Origin: Pseudomonas leptonychotis
GTDB taxonomy: Bacteria > Pseudomonadota > Gammaproteobacteria > Pseudomonadales > Pseudomonadaceae
NCBI RefSeq assembly: GCF_004920405.1
Contig: NZ_RFLV01000001.1
Coordinates: 2,232,001-2,296,000 of the forward strand
Direction of reading: 5' to 3'
DNA length: 64,000 nucleotides
Shown piece after piece: positions 35,121 through 43,200 of this stretch. A program made the translations under genes and the position numbers. The stretch's first letter is position 1. Each line of letters opens with the position of its first letter. The notes beneath the pieces were generated by a model. That model saw only the letters and a list, made by a program, of their open reading frames with translations. It searched no databases and was not told the DNA's origin.

Positions 35121-36254
35121 TTACCCGCTCACGGCATAATTAACGTGGTAACGGGTGCTGCGCCCACCGCCCGGCAGCCGCACGATGTAGCCCTTTTCCA
35201 GCAGGTCGCCTAGATGACGGGTAGCGGTGGCTTTAGACACCTTGGCGACGGCTTGATATTGGGCAGCGCTGATACCGTTCTCAAAACCGTTATCACCGCC
35301 ATCGAGCAGGCGATTAAGCACTTTGATTTGTTCGGCTGACAGGGCATGGCTGCGGTGCGTGTGCCAGAAGCGCGCCTTAGCCAACACGCGGTCGATGCGG
35401 GCAAGTGCCTGTTCCAGGCTGTTGAGTAATGTGCCGAGAAACCACTGCAGCCAGGCGGTGACATCCAGCATGCCTTTCTGGCTGGACTCGAGGATGCGGT
35501 AATAGCCGGCGCGGTCGTCGAGGATGCTGGCGGACATGGCGTAAAAGCGGATGGCCTGCTGTTCGCCCTGGGCTAATGCCAAGTCGGTGATGGCGCGAGT
35601 AAGGCGGCCGTTACCGTCATCGAAAGGGTGCAGGGTGACGAACCAGAAATGGGCTATGCCAGCGCGCAGCAATGGATCAAGGCTGGCATCGCTGCGGCTG
35701 TTCTCGAACCAGGTGAGGAAGTCGGCCAGTTGCTTTTCCAGCCCGTCGCGTGGCGGGGCTTCAAAGTGCACGATGGGGCGGTCAACTCGGCCGGAAACAA
35801 CCTGCATGGGCTCTTCGCCGCGCAATGTACCGATGCGTAGCGGGCGGGCCAAAAGGTTGTCGTCGCTGGGGAACAGCCAGCGGTGCCAGCCATATAGCCG
35901 CTCCAGATCTAACGGTTGTTGGTGCACGCGAGTGGCATCGAGTAAAAGTTCTGCCAGCCCCTCGGAACGTGAAGTGGTGCGACCTTCCTCGTTCAATCCC
36001 AAGCGCCGAGCCAGAGAGGAACGCACCGAGCCGACATTCAGTTGCTCACCCTCGATGGCAGATGAGGTGACGATGTTCTGCAGCATGGCATCCAGGCTGC
36101 TCTGCACCTCAGTGTCACTACCAACAGCGCCGAGCATGCCGAGCAAGCGCCCCTGTGTCTGTGCACAGGCACGCAGCAGCGGGGCAAGCGGCTCGGCTTG
36201 CCAGCTGAAGTGCGGCCAGTTGGGCTGCTGCCAGATCCAGAAGGGTTCATTCAT
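35121..36254 (-). CDS. Fic-domain AMP transferase with C-terminal winged helix
   Basis: The 377-residue protein has the complete Fic motif HPFDDGNGRLTRA with catalytic His209, and an inhibitory helix motif SSAIEGE near residues 64-70 (S-x3-E-G) in its N-terminal part, so it is a class II, self-inhibited Fic. An N-terminal Fic_N/DUF4172-like region starts WIWQQPNWPHFSW. The C-terminal ~70 residues form a winged helix (YQAVAKVSKATATRHLGDLLEKGYIVR), suggesting DNA binding. It would transfer AMP from ATP to a target protein, unknown here. A dense set of GAGCCGA palindromes lies directly upstream and may be its own binding site. Confidence 0.92.
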   Translation of the reverse strand: MNEPFWIWQQPNWPHFSWQAEPLAPLLRACAQTQGRLLGMLGAVGSDTEVQSSLDAMLQNIVTSSAIEGEQLNVGSVRSSLARRLGLNEEGRTTSRSEGLAELLLDATRVHQQPLDLERLYGWHRWLFPSDDNLLARPLRIGTLRGEEPMQVVSGRVDRPIVHFEAPPRDGLEKQLADFLTWFENSRSDASLDPLLRAGIAHFWFVTLHPFDDGNGRLTRAITDLALAQGEQQAIRFYAMSASILDDRAGYYRILESSQKGMLDVTAWLQWFLGTLLNSLEQALARIDRVLAKARFWHTHRSHALSAEQIKVLNRLLDGGDNGFENGISAAQYQAVAKVSKATATRHLGDLLEKGYIVRLPGGGRSTRYHVNYAVSG

Positions 36255-36270
36255 GGGGCTTGCTCACGGT

Positions 36271-36331
36271 GAGCCGATTAGCGGCTCTATTCGGCTCATT
36301 AGATGAGCCGATAATGCCGGCTATTCGGCTC
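36271..36331. promoter_or_regulatory. palindromic operator region of the fic gene
   Basis: Four exact GAGCCGA or TCGGCTC words (36271, 36291, 36305, 36325) and one partial word lie within 61 bp. The central pair forms a perfect inverted repeat with 9-bp arms, TCGGCTCAT and ATGAGCCGA, separated by TAG. The first word is 17 bp before the fic ATG. Confidence 0.6.
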
Positions 36332-36443
36332 ACTGTCTAATCTTCAGCGGGGTTGCTTGGTTGAGGTGCTGATTTTTCAGGCGCGCGTTGAGCTGACGTG
36401 AACGTCAAGAATCATGCTCAGTCTCTCCCCGAACGTTGCTCGC

Positions 36444-37097
36444 TCAGTAAGTATTCAATTGCTCTTTAGTGGCCGGTCTTACAGTCAGCTCGTCGGCGGG
36501 CTGCAGGCGGAGCCAGCCCAGTACTCGTGACTGCTCGAGATACCAGTGGCCTTCTCGTTGGGTAAGCCCCAGGTCTTCTCTGGAGCTGCCAAAGGGGCCA
36601 GGGTTTTGCTGGGCGATTTGCAGGGTTTCGGTGCCTACGCTGGCGATAATCGCGACGTGACCGAAGCGGTTGAGTAGTGAGGGGGCGAATACCAGCAAGT
36701 CTTCTGCTTGCGGTTGCTCGGCGCTGCCGTTGCGAAACTGCAGCATCGCCCGTTTGGCGTTCAAACTGCCGTCGCTGAGGGTTGGATCGAAGAAGTCTTT
36801 GGCGTGCCCGTAGGTGTCCGGCATGCGGTGGCCATGGCGTTCGAAGTAGTAGCGTTTGACGAACTCCACGCACTGATAGCGCAGGCCTAGGTTGTAACCG
36901 TCCTGGCTCAGGTTACGGCCCTGCACCGTATTGACCCCGCCGTTGTAGTAAATCGCCACGCCATTCAGCTCATCAAGTTGTTCGCCCACGGCATGCTGGC
37001 TGTTGGGGTTGATACGGGTAACGGCTGCATAAGTCGCCAGAGCGATCAAAGGCAGCAGCACACAGCTAGCGAGGAGGGTGATTCGACGTTTGTTCAT
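36444..37097 (-). CDS. membrane-anchored CHAP amidase
   Basis: The 217-residue protein has an N-terminal membrane anchor or uncleaved signal (about 6-26) followed by a CHAP cysteine amidase domain with Cys76 in YQCVEFVKRYY and His147 in FGHVAII. The wording GVAIYYNGG...QCVEF resembles the amidase half of glutathionylspermidine synthetase. It would act on peptidoglycan peptides or amides in the periplasm. The start at 37097 is chosen for the anchor; a longer frame upstream reads as non-protein. It is the last gene of the PAAR cassette, so it may be a secreted effector, an immunity-linked enzyme or cargo; the anchor argues against a free effector. Confidence 0.82.
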   Translation of the reverse strand: MNKRRITLLASCVLLPLIALATYAAVTRINPNSQHAVGEQLDELNGVAIYYNGGVNTVQGRNLSQDGYNLGLRYQCVEFVKRYYFERHGHRMPDTYGHAKDFFDPTLSDGSLNAKRAMLQFRNGSAEQPQAEDLLVFAPSLLNRFGHVAIIASVGTETLQIAQQNPGPFGSSREDLGLTQREGHWYLEQSRVLGWLRLQPADELTVRPATKEQLNTY

Positions 37098-37170
37098 CGT
37101 GAGGGCTTTATAAGTTGGAGGGCGCGGCTGTGGTTTTTTGGCTGGATCGTTAGCGCGGCGCAGAGCGGCA

Positions 37171-37602
37171 TTAATCCGTGTTTGGGTCTGCTGCCGTTGA
37201 GTGCCCGTTATCGCTGGCATCGAGCCTGTAAAGCCTTTCTATATCTTGCCCCGCGCATTGGGTGCCATAGGTACGGCCATAGACCAGTACGTCGTAGCGT
37301 CCGGCCTTGGTGGGAATACCCTGAATCACGCCATGCTTTTCTCTTTCGATATGGGTTAACTCCAAGCCATTGGGCAGTGGCGTGTCTGGAGCTACCAGCA
37401 ACTGGCTTATGGGGGTACTGGCGTTGATCACATCTATACGTATGCGATAGGGGACTCCCACGACTGCAGCAGGAAGCTCATTGGGCAGAAGTTCCGGCGC
37501 AGGCCTTATGGCGCAGCCGACCACGACATTACCGAACATGAGGACTTCACAGCCTGTTAGCTGAATGGCCATACAGAGAGTGAGCAGCGTATTTCGCAGC
37601 AT
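37171..37602 (-). CDS. small lipoprotein, putative Ig-like domain
   Basis: The 143-residue protein starts with a lipoprotein signal ending in the lipobox LTGC (Cys18). The mature part (AAVVGVPYRIRIDVINASTPISQLLVAPDTPLPNGLELT...GVIQGIPTKAGRYDVLVYG) has the pattern of a putative Ig (He_PIG) domain. It is probably anchored to the outer or inner membrane facing the periplasm. Its place in a PAAR cassette makes a periplasmic immunity or accessory role possible. The start overlaps nothing and the gap to the next gene is 29 bp. Confidence 0.75.
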   Translation of the reverse strand: MLRNTLLTLCMAIQLTGCEVLMFGNVVVGCAIRPAPELLPNELPAAVVGVPYRIRIDVINASTPISQLLVAPDTPLPNGLELTHIEREKHGVIQGIPTKAGRYDVLVYGRTYGTQCAGQDIERLYRLDASDNGHSTAADPNTD

Positions 37603-37631
37603 GGTTGCGTTGTTCTTTACGGAGGAGGTGG

Positions 37632-38228
37632 TTAGCGCGATTTGCGTTCGAGTTCTGCTATTTCGGCAAAGGCTTTTCGATGCTCGGCTTGCGAGGCGTA
37701 GTCGCCGCTGATTTCCTTGGCATCTTTTCCGGTTAGGTCATTGCCAGTCAGCGCATCGCGCGCGAACAGGATGGCAAACTTCCGACCGTCCAATTCCAAG
37801 TAGAGGTAGTAGTAGTCTTCGGGCTTGTTGGGCTCGGCGAAGGCGCTGTAGGTATAGCGGATGCGATAGCTGAGATCGGGCGGGTTCAGTATCAGTGCCT
37901 GGGTATCTGTGTCTTCAAGGTAGCTGCTGTCGAAGGCTTCGGCCGCGGCATAGGGAAGCTCGGCCAATTGCTCGGGTTTAAACTGCCTGAGCTGGCTGCG
38001 TAGCATGGTGACATTGCTGGCTCCGCCGTCGGCCTCAATGTTGCGTGGTTTGTACATGCCACTAACAAACCACTGGCTGGCATCGAACATCTCTTCGACT
38101 TCGAAACCGCCGTAATACATCATGATTTTTTTAGGCATTTGGCTTTCCTTGGCATTCAGATAAAGCCCGGTCGCCAAGCTGGCGACCAGGGCAATGCTAC
38201 ATAGCAATAGCTTGTTCAAGCGCCTCAT
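37632..38228 (-). CDS. hypothetical protein, candidate immunity to the preceding effector
   Basis: The 198-residue protein has an N-terminal membrane segment (about 6-25) and a soluble, charged remainder rich in Tyr and Asp/Glu (YYYLYLELDGRKFAILFARD). I recognise no family. Its ATG overlaps the stop of the candidate effector gene as ATGA, the coupling typical of toxin-immunity pairs. An internal ATG (residue 31) would drop the membrane segment. Periplasmic orientation is likely. Confidence 0.65.
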   Translation of the reverse strand: MRRLNKLLLCSIALVASLATGLYLNAKESQMPKKIMMYYGGFEVEEMFDASQWFVSGMYKPRNIEADGGASNVTMLRSQLRQFKPEQLAELPYAAAEAFDSSYLEDTDTQALILNPPDLSYRIRYTYSAFAEPNKPEDYYYLYLELDGRKFAILFARDALTGNDLTGKDAKEISGDYASQAEHRKAFAEIAELERKSR

Positions 38229-39256
38229 AGTGGCTTGTATTCCCGCAGGGTGGCCGGCACCCCAGTGGGCGAGTCGCCTGCACGCACAGGGCGAACCGCC
38301 CCCTCAGCGTCCAGTGGGTAACCTATGGTTCGATCATTTCCATCGCGACTATTGGCATGGCGTACTAGGGCCTCATCCTGCGCGCTGGCAGTTCTGATCG
38401 GTGTCTGCGGCGCGGTTTCGTTAGGTAGTTGGGCGTTTGCGTCTTTACTGGTCTGTCGGTGCGCGGCTAGACGCCTCTGATAGTCGCTGAGTCGGCGTCT
38501 GTATGCCTTCATTGCTTGTGCGTCGGCTTTGGTTTTCTCCTGGGCATTGGCTAATCCTGCACGATCACTAGCATTGCCATAGGTCTGGTCATAATTGCTG
38601 CGCCGTGGGAATGCCCAAACAGAGGTCTGAGCGGTGTTGGCGATCAACTGCGCCAGGCTTTTCTCGTACAGCGGGTCTTCGTCCTCGCTGACGTGTACGT
38701 CGGCATGAATACCAAGGCCGGTACGGCAGGCGTAGGAGTGAATCTTGGCGCTTAGGTCGAACGCTTCAGGCTTGAGCATCTGAGCTTGAGCATCGCGCAT
38801 GCGGTAGCTGTCGGCCTTATCCAGCTCATAACCAAACTCGATGGTGCCAACCAGGCCGTGGGAGAAAAAGTCGAGCTGCTTGATCTCGCGCTTCTTGCTG
38901 ATGCGCAGGTTGATAAAGTCGAGTAGTTGGGCGATGGAGTCCAGTTCTCGGTACTTAGCGCCATAGCGCGTTTCAACCACGTCCTTTACGGCATCGAGCA
39001 GGGGGCGTTCGTAGTCTTCTGTGAAAATCAGAAAAATTCGTTGGGTTGCATCGTTAGCACTTGCGGGCGGATAGAGGCGAGTTTGCCGGATGCCCTGATT
39101 GATAAAGCGCATCTTGTTGCCTTTCTGCCCCCGAAGTTTTTCCATCAGGGTCATATGCGAGGCACCGACCACAGTAATGAAGTCGCGCTGTAGAGAAACA
39201 GGGATCTGTTGAATCGCGTGCTGGGAGCTGGTCTTGCCCTGGTGAGGTGCTGTCAT
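38225..39256 (-). CDS. candidate type VI effector with caspase/CHAT-like His-Cys dyad
   Basis: The 343-residue protein lies directly after a PAAR gene (11-bp gap). No family is certain. Residues 75-215 show alternating strands and helices with KQLDFFSHGLVGTIEFG (His133-Gly134) and KIHSYACRTGLG (Ala176-Cys177). A strand ending in H-G followed by a strand ending in A-C is the signature of clan CD peptidases (caspase, CHAT, gingipain). The C-terminus (240-343) is helical then Pro/Ala-rich. There is no signal peptide, consistent with T6SS delivery. The function is inferred from the motif and the context. Confidence 0.6.
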   Translation of the reverse strand: MTAPHQGKTSSQHAIQQIPVSLQRDFITVVGASHMTLMEKLRGQKGNKMRFINQGIRQTRLYPPASANDATQRIFLIFTEDYERPLLDAVKDVVETRYGAKYRELDSIAQLLDFINLRISKKREIKQLDFFSHGLVGTIEFGYELDKADSYRMRDAQAQMLKPEAFDLSAKIHSYACRTGLGIHADVHVSEDEDPLYEKSLAQLIANTAQTSVWAFPRRSNYDQTYGNASDRAGLANAQEKTKADAQAMKAYRRRLSDYQRRLAAHRQTSKDANAQLPNETAPQTPIRTASAQDEALVRHANSRDGNDRTIGYPLDAEGAVRPVRAGDSPTGVPATLREYKPL

Positions 39257-39267
39257 TGCATCTGTCC

Positions 39268-39795
39268 TTAGAAGCTAATGCCTTTTTGCTTGAGGTGGTT
39301 AGCGGCATCCCGACCCCAGCGAACGACCACAGATTGTGGGTCTTTGGTAAATACCCGCTCGGTATTGCCGTAGCCATTGGTGTAACCCACAAAGCGCTGG
39401 CCATCGTCGCACTCCACGCAGTAGAGCGCGTCCTCGACTGGCTGGCCGCTATTGCTGTCTATCAACTGGTACTGCTCGCTGTGCCTGGGCAGGATCTCTG
39501 GTGCGCTGAACGGCGCGCTGCCCGATTGAGTGCCGACCAGTACGTCGCCTGAGCCAGTGATGATGACCCCGCCATGGGCGGTGGCACTGCCCAGAAAGGC
39601 AATGGGCTTGCCATTGACCAAGATGCTGCCGATGCCTTCGGTGACCGCATCGCCACAGGCCGTACTGTCACCGACCCGCAGGGTGGGAAGGTTGTTGATC
39701 AGTACATCCGGCGAACCATTGGTGGTCGGGTTGGTGCCATGCCCAGGAATGGGGCACGCATTTAAATCGCTAAGGCGGGAGGCGGGTTTTGCCAT
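39268..39795 (-). CDS. PAAR-domain protein of a type VI secretion cassette
   Basis: The 175-residue protein has a PAAR domain at about 1-92 (PGHGTNPTTNGSPDVLINNLPTLRVGDSTACG...GSILVNGKPIAFLGSATAHGG), which caps the VgrG spike of the T6SS and carries effectors. A short C-terminal domain (about 105-175, QYQLIDSNSGQPVEDALYCVECDDGQ...) has the look of a small beta domain often found after PAAR and may bind the effector encoded next. No other T6SS structural genes are in the window, so it depends on a system encoded elsewhere. Confidence 0.9.
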   Translation of the reverse strand: MAKPASRLSDLNACPIPGHGTNPTTNGSPDVLINNLPTLRVGDSTACGDAVTEGIGSILVNGKPIAFLGSATAHGGVIITGSGDVLVGTQSGSAPFSAPEILPRHSEQYQLIDSNSGQPVEDALYCVECDDGQRFVGYTNGYGNTERVFTKDPQSVVVRWGRDAANHLKQKGISF

Positions 39796-40127
39796 GGCAG
39801 TCGTCCTTGTGCCGAATCATCAAGCATTCTGAGCTCCATGGGATTTTTCCGTTGTGGCTAAGTTCACCTTTCGCGGCTTAAACATTCTGCGTGCGGCAAG
39901 CGCGGCCTATCGACAGGCCTGCCACTCGTTCAGCGGAGGGAGGTGTTTCGGCGCGCATGGGCCACAGGTCAGCAATATGCGCACGCAATAGTTGCCCGGA
40001 AACTGCATTCGCCAATGACCGACCGCTACTTTAGTTGGACGCATCTTTCCCTGCTCCCAAACGGCACCGTACTGGATTTTCGCTTTCGAACTGTAGGGCT
40101 GGTCTAGCTGCTTTTCCTGCAGACATG
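39796..40127. other. right-end island junction without a recognised gene
   Basis: Between the PAAR gene and the right att repeat I see no integrase and no convincing gene. A minus-strand frame (39907-40191) runs into the tRNA and is therefore not credible in full, although its distal half (GHWRMQFPGNYCVRILLTCGPC) looks protein-like and may be a remnant. Confidence 0.4.
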
Positions 40128-40153
40128 AAAAAGCCGCGCAGTGCGCGGCTTTG
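40128..40153 (-). terminator. terminator of the tRNA gene
   Basis: On the minus strand AAAGCCGCGC and GCGCGGCTTT form a hairpin followed by T residues, directly after the CCA end. Confidence 0.85.
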
Positions 40154-40203
40154 GAGTTGGTGGGCCCACACGGACTCGAACCGTGGACCAAAGGATTATG
40201 AGT
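40128..40203. repeat. right attachment-site repeat
   Basis: This is the second copy of the 76-bp direct repeat found at 29586-29661. Here it is part of the intact tRNA gene and its terminator. Confidence 0.88.
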
Positions 40204-40234
40204 CCTCTGCTCTAACCAACTGAGCTATGGGCCC
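40158..40234 (-). tRNA. tRNA with CAU anticodon, most likely tRNA-Ile2
   Basis: The 77-nt gene folds as a standard cloverleaf with encoded CCA. The acceptor stem reads GGGCCCA, the anticodon loop CTCATAA. C4-G69 and C5-G68 pairs are those reported to be recognised by TilS in tRNA-Ile2, whereas elongator tRNA-Met of E. coli has U4 and A5. Automatic annotation often calls such genes tRNA-Met. It is the integration target of the island. Confidence 0.9.
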
Positions 40235-40249
40235 TCAGAAGCGGGCGGA

Positions 40250-43200
40250 TTATACCGGTGCCTTCTCGGCAGCGCCAACCGAATGGCGTGGTGAGAGGAA
40301 GTTTTGTGCAAAGGCCTCTGCATGGATCGCACGGCTGATCACGAAGCCTTGGATCTGTTCGCAGCCTTCGGCGGCAAGGAACAGTTCCTGCGCCTTGGTC
40401 TCTACCCCTTCGGCAATCACCGTCAATTGCATGCTGCGGCCCAGGGCGATGATGGCGCGCACGATGGCAACGTCGTTAGTGTCATTAGGTAGGCCGTGGA
40501 CGAAGGATTGGTCAATTTTTAAGGTGTCGACCGGCAGACGCTTGAGGTAGCTGAGTGAGGAGTAGCCGGTGCCGAAATCATCAATGGCCAGTTGAATGCC
40601 CAGGCTCTTGAGCTGATGCAGCAGGCTTAATGCTTCTTCAGCCTGGTTCATGATGAAACTCTCGGTGATTTCCAGCTGCAGCAGTTCAGGGGGCAGGCCG
40701 TTGTCCTCCAGTAGGCTGGAGATACGCACTAGCAGGTGCGGCTGGCGCAACTGCACGCCGGTTAGATTGACGGACAGTGGGCCAAATGGTGCGTGCTGTT
40801 GTTGCCATTGCTGCATTTGCCAGCAGGCCTGGCGCAGCACCCAATCGCCGAGCGGGATAATCAGTCCTGTTTCTTCGGCCAGGGGAATAAAACGATCGGG
40901 TGGGATTTCGCCGAACACCGGGTGATTCCAGCGCACCAGGGCTTCGGCGCCGATCAGGCGGTTGCTGCTTAGGCAGCGTTTAGGTTGGTAGTAGAGCTGC
41001 AGTTCTTCCTGCTCGATGGCGCGGCGCAACTCACGCTCCAGGGCCATGCGCTCGGTGGCCTGGAAGGTTAGGTCGCGTGTATAGCGCTCCACGCGGTTGC
41101 GCCCGCGTGCTTTGGCGCGATACATGGCTGCATCGGCATTCTTCACGAGGGTCGCGACGTCCTTGCCATCATCCGGGTAGCAGCTGATACCGATGCTGGC
41201 GCTAATAAACAGCTCTTGCTCGTCGAATCGGAACGGCAGGTTGAAGCAGTCGAGTAGCTTGTGCGCCACTAACTCAGCGTCGCTTTTGTGTTGTAAGCCA
41301 GGCAGCAGGATGATGAATTCGTCGCCGCCTAGGCGCGCCAGGGTGTCAATGTCACGTAAGAGCGCTTTTAGTCGCTCGGCAATGCTCTTGAGTAACTGGT
41401 CGCCGACTGGATGACCGAGGCTGTCGTTGATGTGTTTGAAGCGGTCCAGGTCGATAAACAGCACGGCCCCTAAGCCTTGATCGATTAGTGCGTCGTCGAT
41501 GGCCGTGAGCAAGCGGGCTTCGAATAGCATGCGGTTAGGCAGGCCTGTGAGGGGGTCGTGATGGGCTTGGTGATCAAGTCGTGCCTGGGCGTGCTTGAGC
41601 GAGCTGATGTCGGCGAAGACCCCGACAAAGTGGGTGATCTGCTCTTCGCTATCGCGAACGGCACTGATAGTCAGCCACTCAGGGTAGAGCTCGCCGTTCT
41701 TGCGTTTGTTCCAAATCTCACCTTGCCAGTGGCCCGACGCGCTGAGGTTGTGCCACATGGCGGCGTAGAACGCACTGTCGTGGTTGCCGGATGCGAGCAA
41801 CCGTGGCGACTGGCCAAGGGCTTCGGTTTCGCTGTAGCCGGTGATGCTGGTGAAGGCGCGGTTAACCGCGGTGATGCGCTGTTGCAGGTCGGTAATCATG
41901 ACGCCTTCGGCTGTGCTCTCGAAAACGGTCGCGGCTTGCAGTAGATGTTCCTGCATCTGTTCGCGTTCGGTGACGTCGCGGGCGATGGTCAGCATGCAGG
42001 TATCGCCTTCGATGGGGATCGGCTGCACCGCCATTTCACAGGTGCGCAGCGAACCATTACGGGTGCGAATAAGGGCGCGAAAGTCCCGTACAGAGCCGTG
42101 CTGTTGTACCTGTTCGAGCATGCGGGTGCGGTCTTCCGGGTTGGCCCAGATGCCTAGCTGCAGGGTCGAACTGTCGGTTGCCTCATTGATGCTGTAGCCG
42201 GTGATGCGGCTGAAGCCTTCGTTGACGTCCAGGAGTTGGCCGTCGCTTAAGCGAGTGATCAGCAGTCCATCCGGAGAGGCGTGGAAGGCTTTGGCGAATT
42301 TATCTTCGGACAATTTCAGGCGCTGCTGAGTGTCTTTCAGTTCACTGATGTCGCGCACGGCTACGACCAGGGTGCTGGCGCCATCGAGGATGACCTTCTG
42401 CGCGGAAATCAGTGCTGTGAATTGGCGGCCATCGCGGCGCCGGAACGAGCCTTCAATGTTGTGTGCGTTACCTTTGCGCAGCACTTCAAGAATGCGTGGG
42501 CCGGTGCCCTGATCGTTCCACAGGTCTAACTCTGAACTGGTGTGGCCGATAGCCTCTGCGGCGCTGATGCCGAATTGTTGTTCGAAGGTTTGGTTGACCG
42601 CCAGCAGCTTGCCATCGTTCAGGTTGAGCAGGGCGATGATGTCGGGGCAGCTGTGGAATACCGAAGAAAACTTCTGTTCTGACAGGGCGAGGGCCTGCTC
42701 GGTCTGCTTGGTTTCGGTGATATCGATCAGCAGGCCACGCAGCATCTGGCTGCCATTTTGCGGTGACAGCGTGACGATGTCGCGTACCCAGACTTCACGG
42801 CCGTCGGCGGCCAGCATGCGGTAGTCCAGACTGTGGTCGCGTCCGGCCTGCGTTTCAGTGCGGCAATAGTCGAGGGTGCGGTGCGCGTCATCGGGGTGCA
42901 GGATGCGTTCGATAAAGCCAGGCTGGAGCCAATCTTGAGCGGGGTAGCCGAGCAGCCTTTCTGCCTGGGGGGCGACATAGGTGAAGCGAAAGTCACTCGG
43001 GTCCATTTGCCAGGCGATTGCATTCAAGCTTTCGACCAGGCCGCGGTAATGCTGCTCGCTATTGCGCAGCTCGTCTTCCAGCATGGTGCGCCTGCGCATC
43101 TCGCTGCGTAGGCGATGGTTGATGCGCAGAATACTGAAGATGATCAACAGTGCTGCCAGCAGCCCCGGTAGACCAAATAGCAGCAGGCTGCGCCAGAACG

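Noticed and set aside
39907..40191. 94-codon minus-strand frame starting inside the tRNA gene
   Set aside because: Its first third lies in tRNA and terminator sequence, so it cannot be a gene as it stands; only a distal remnant is conceivable.
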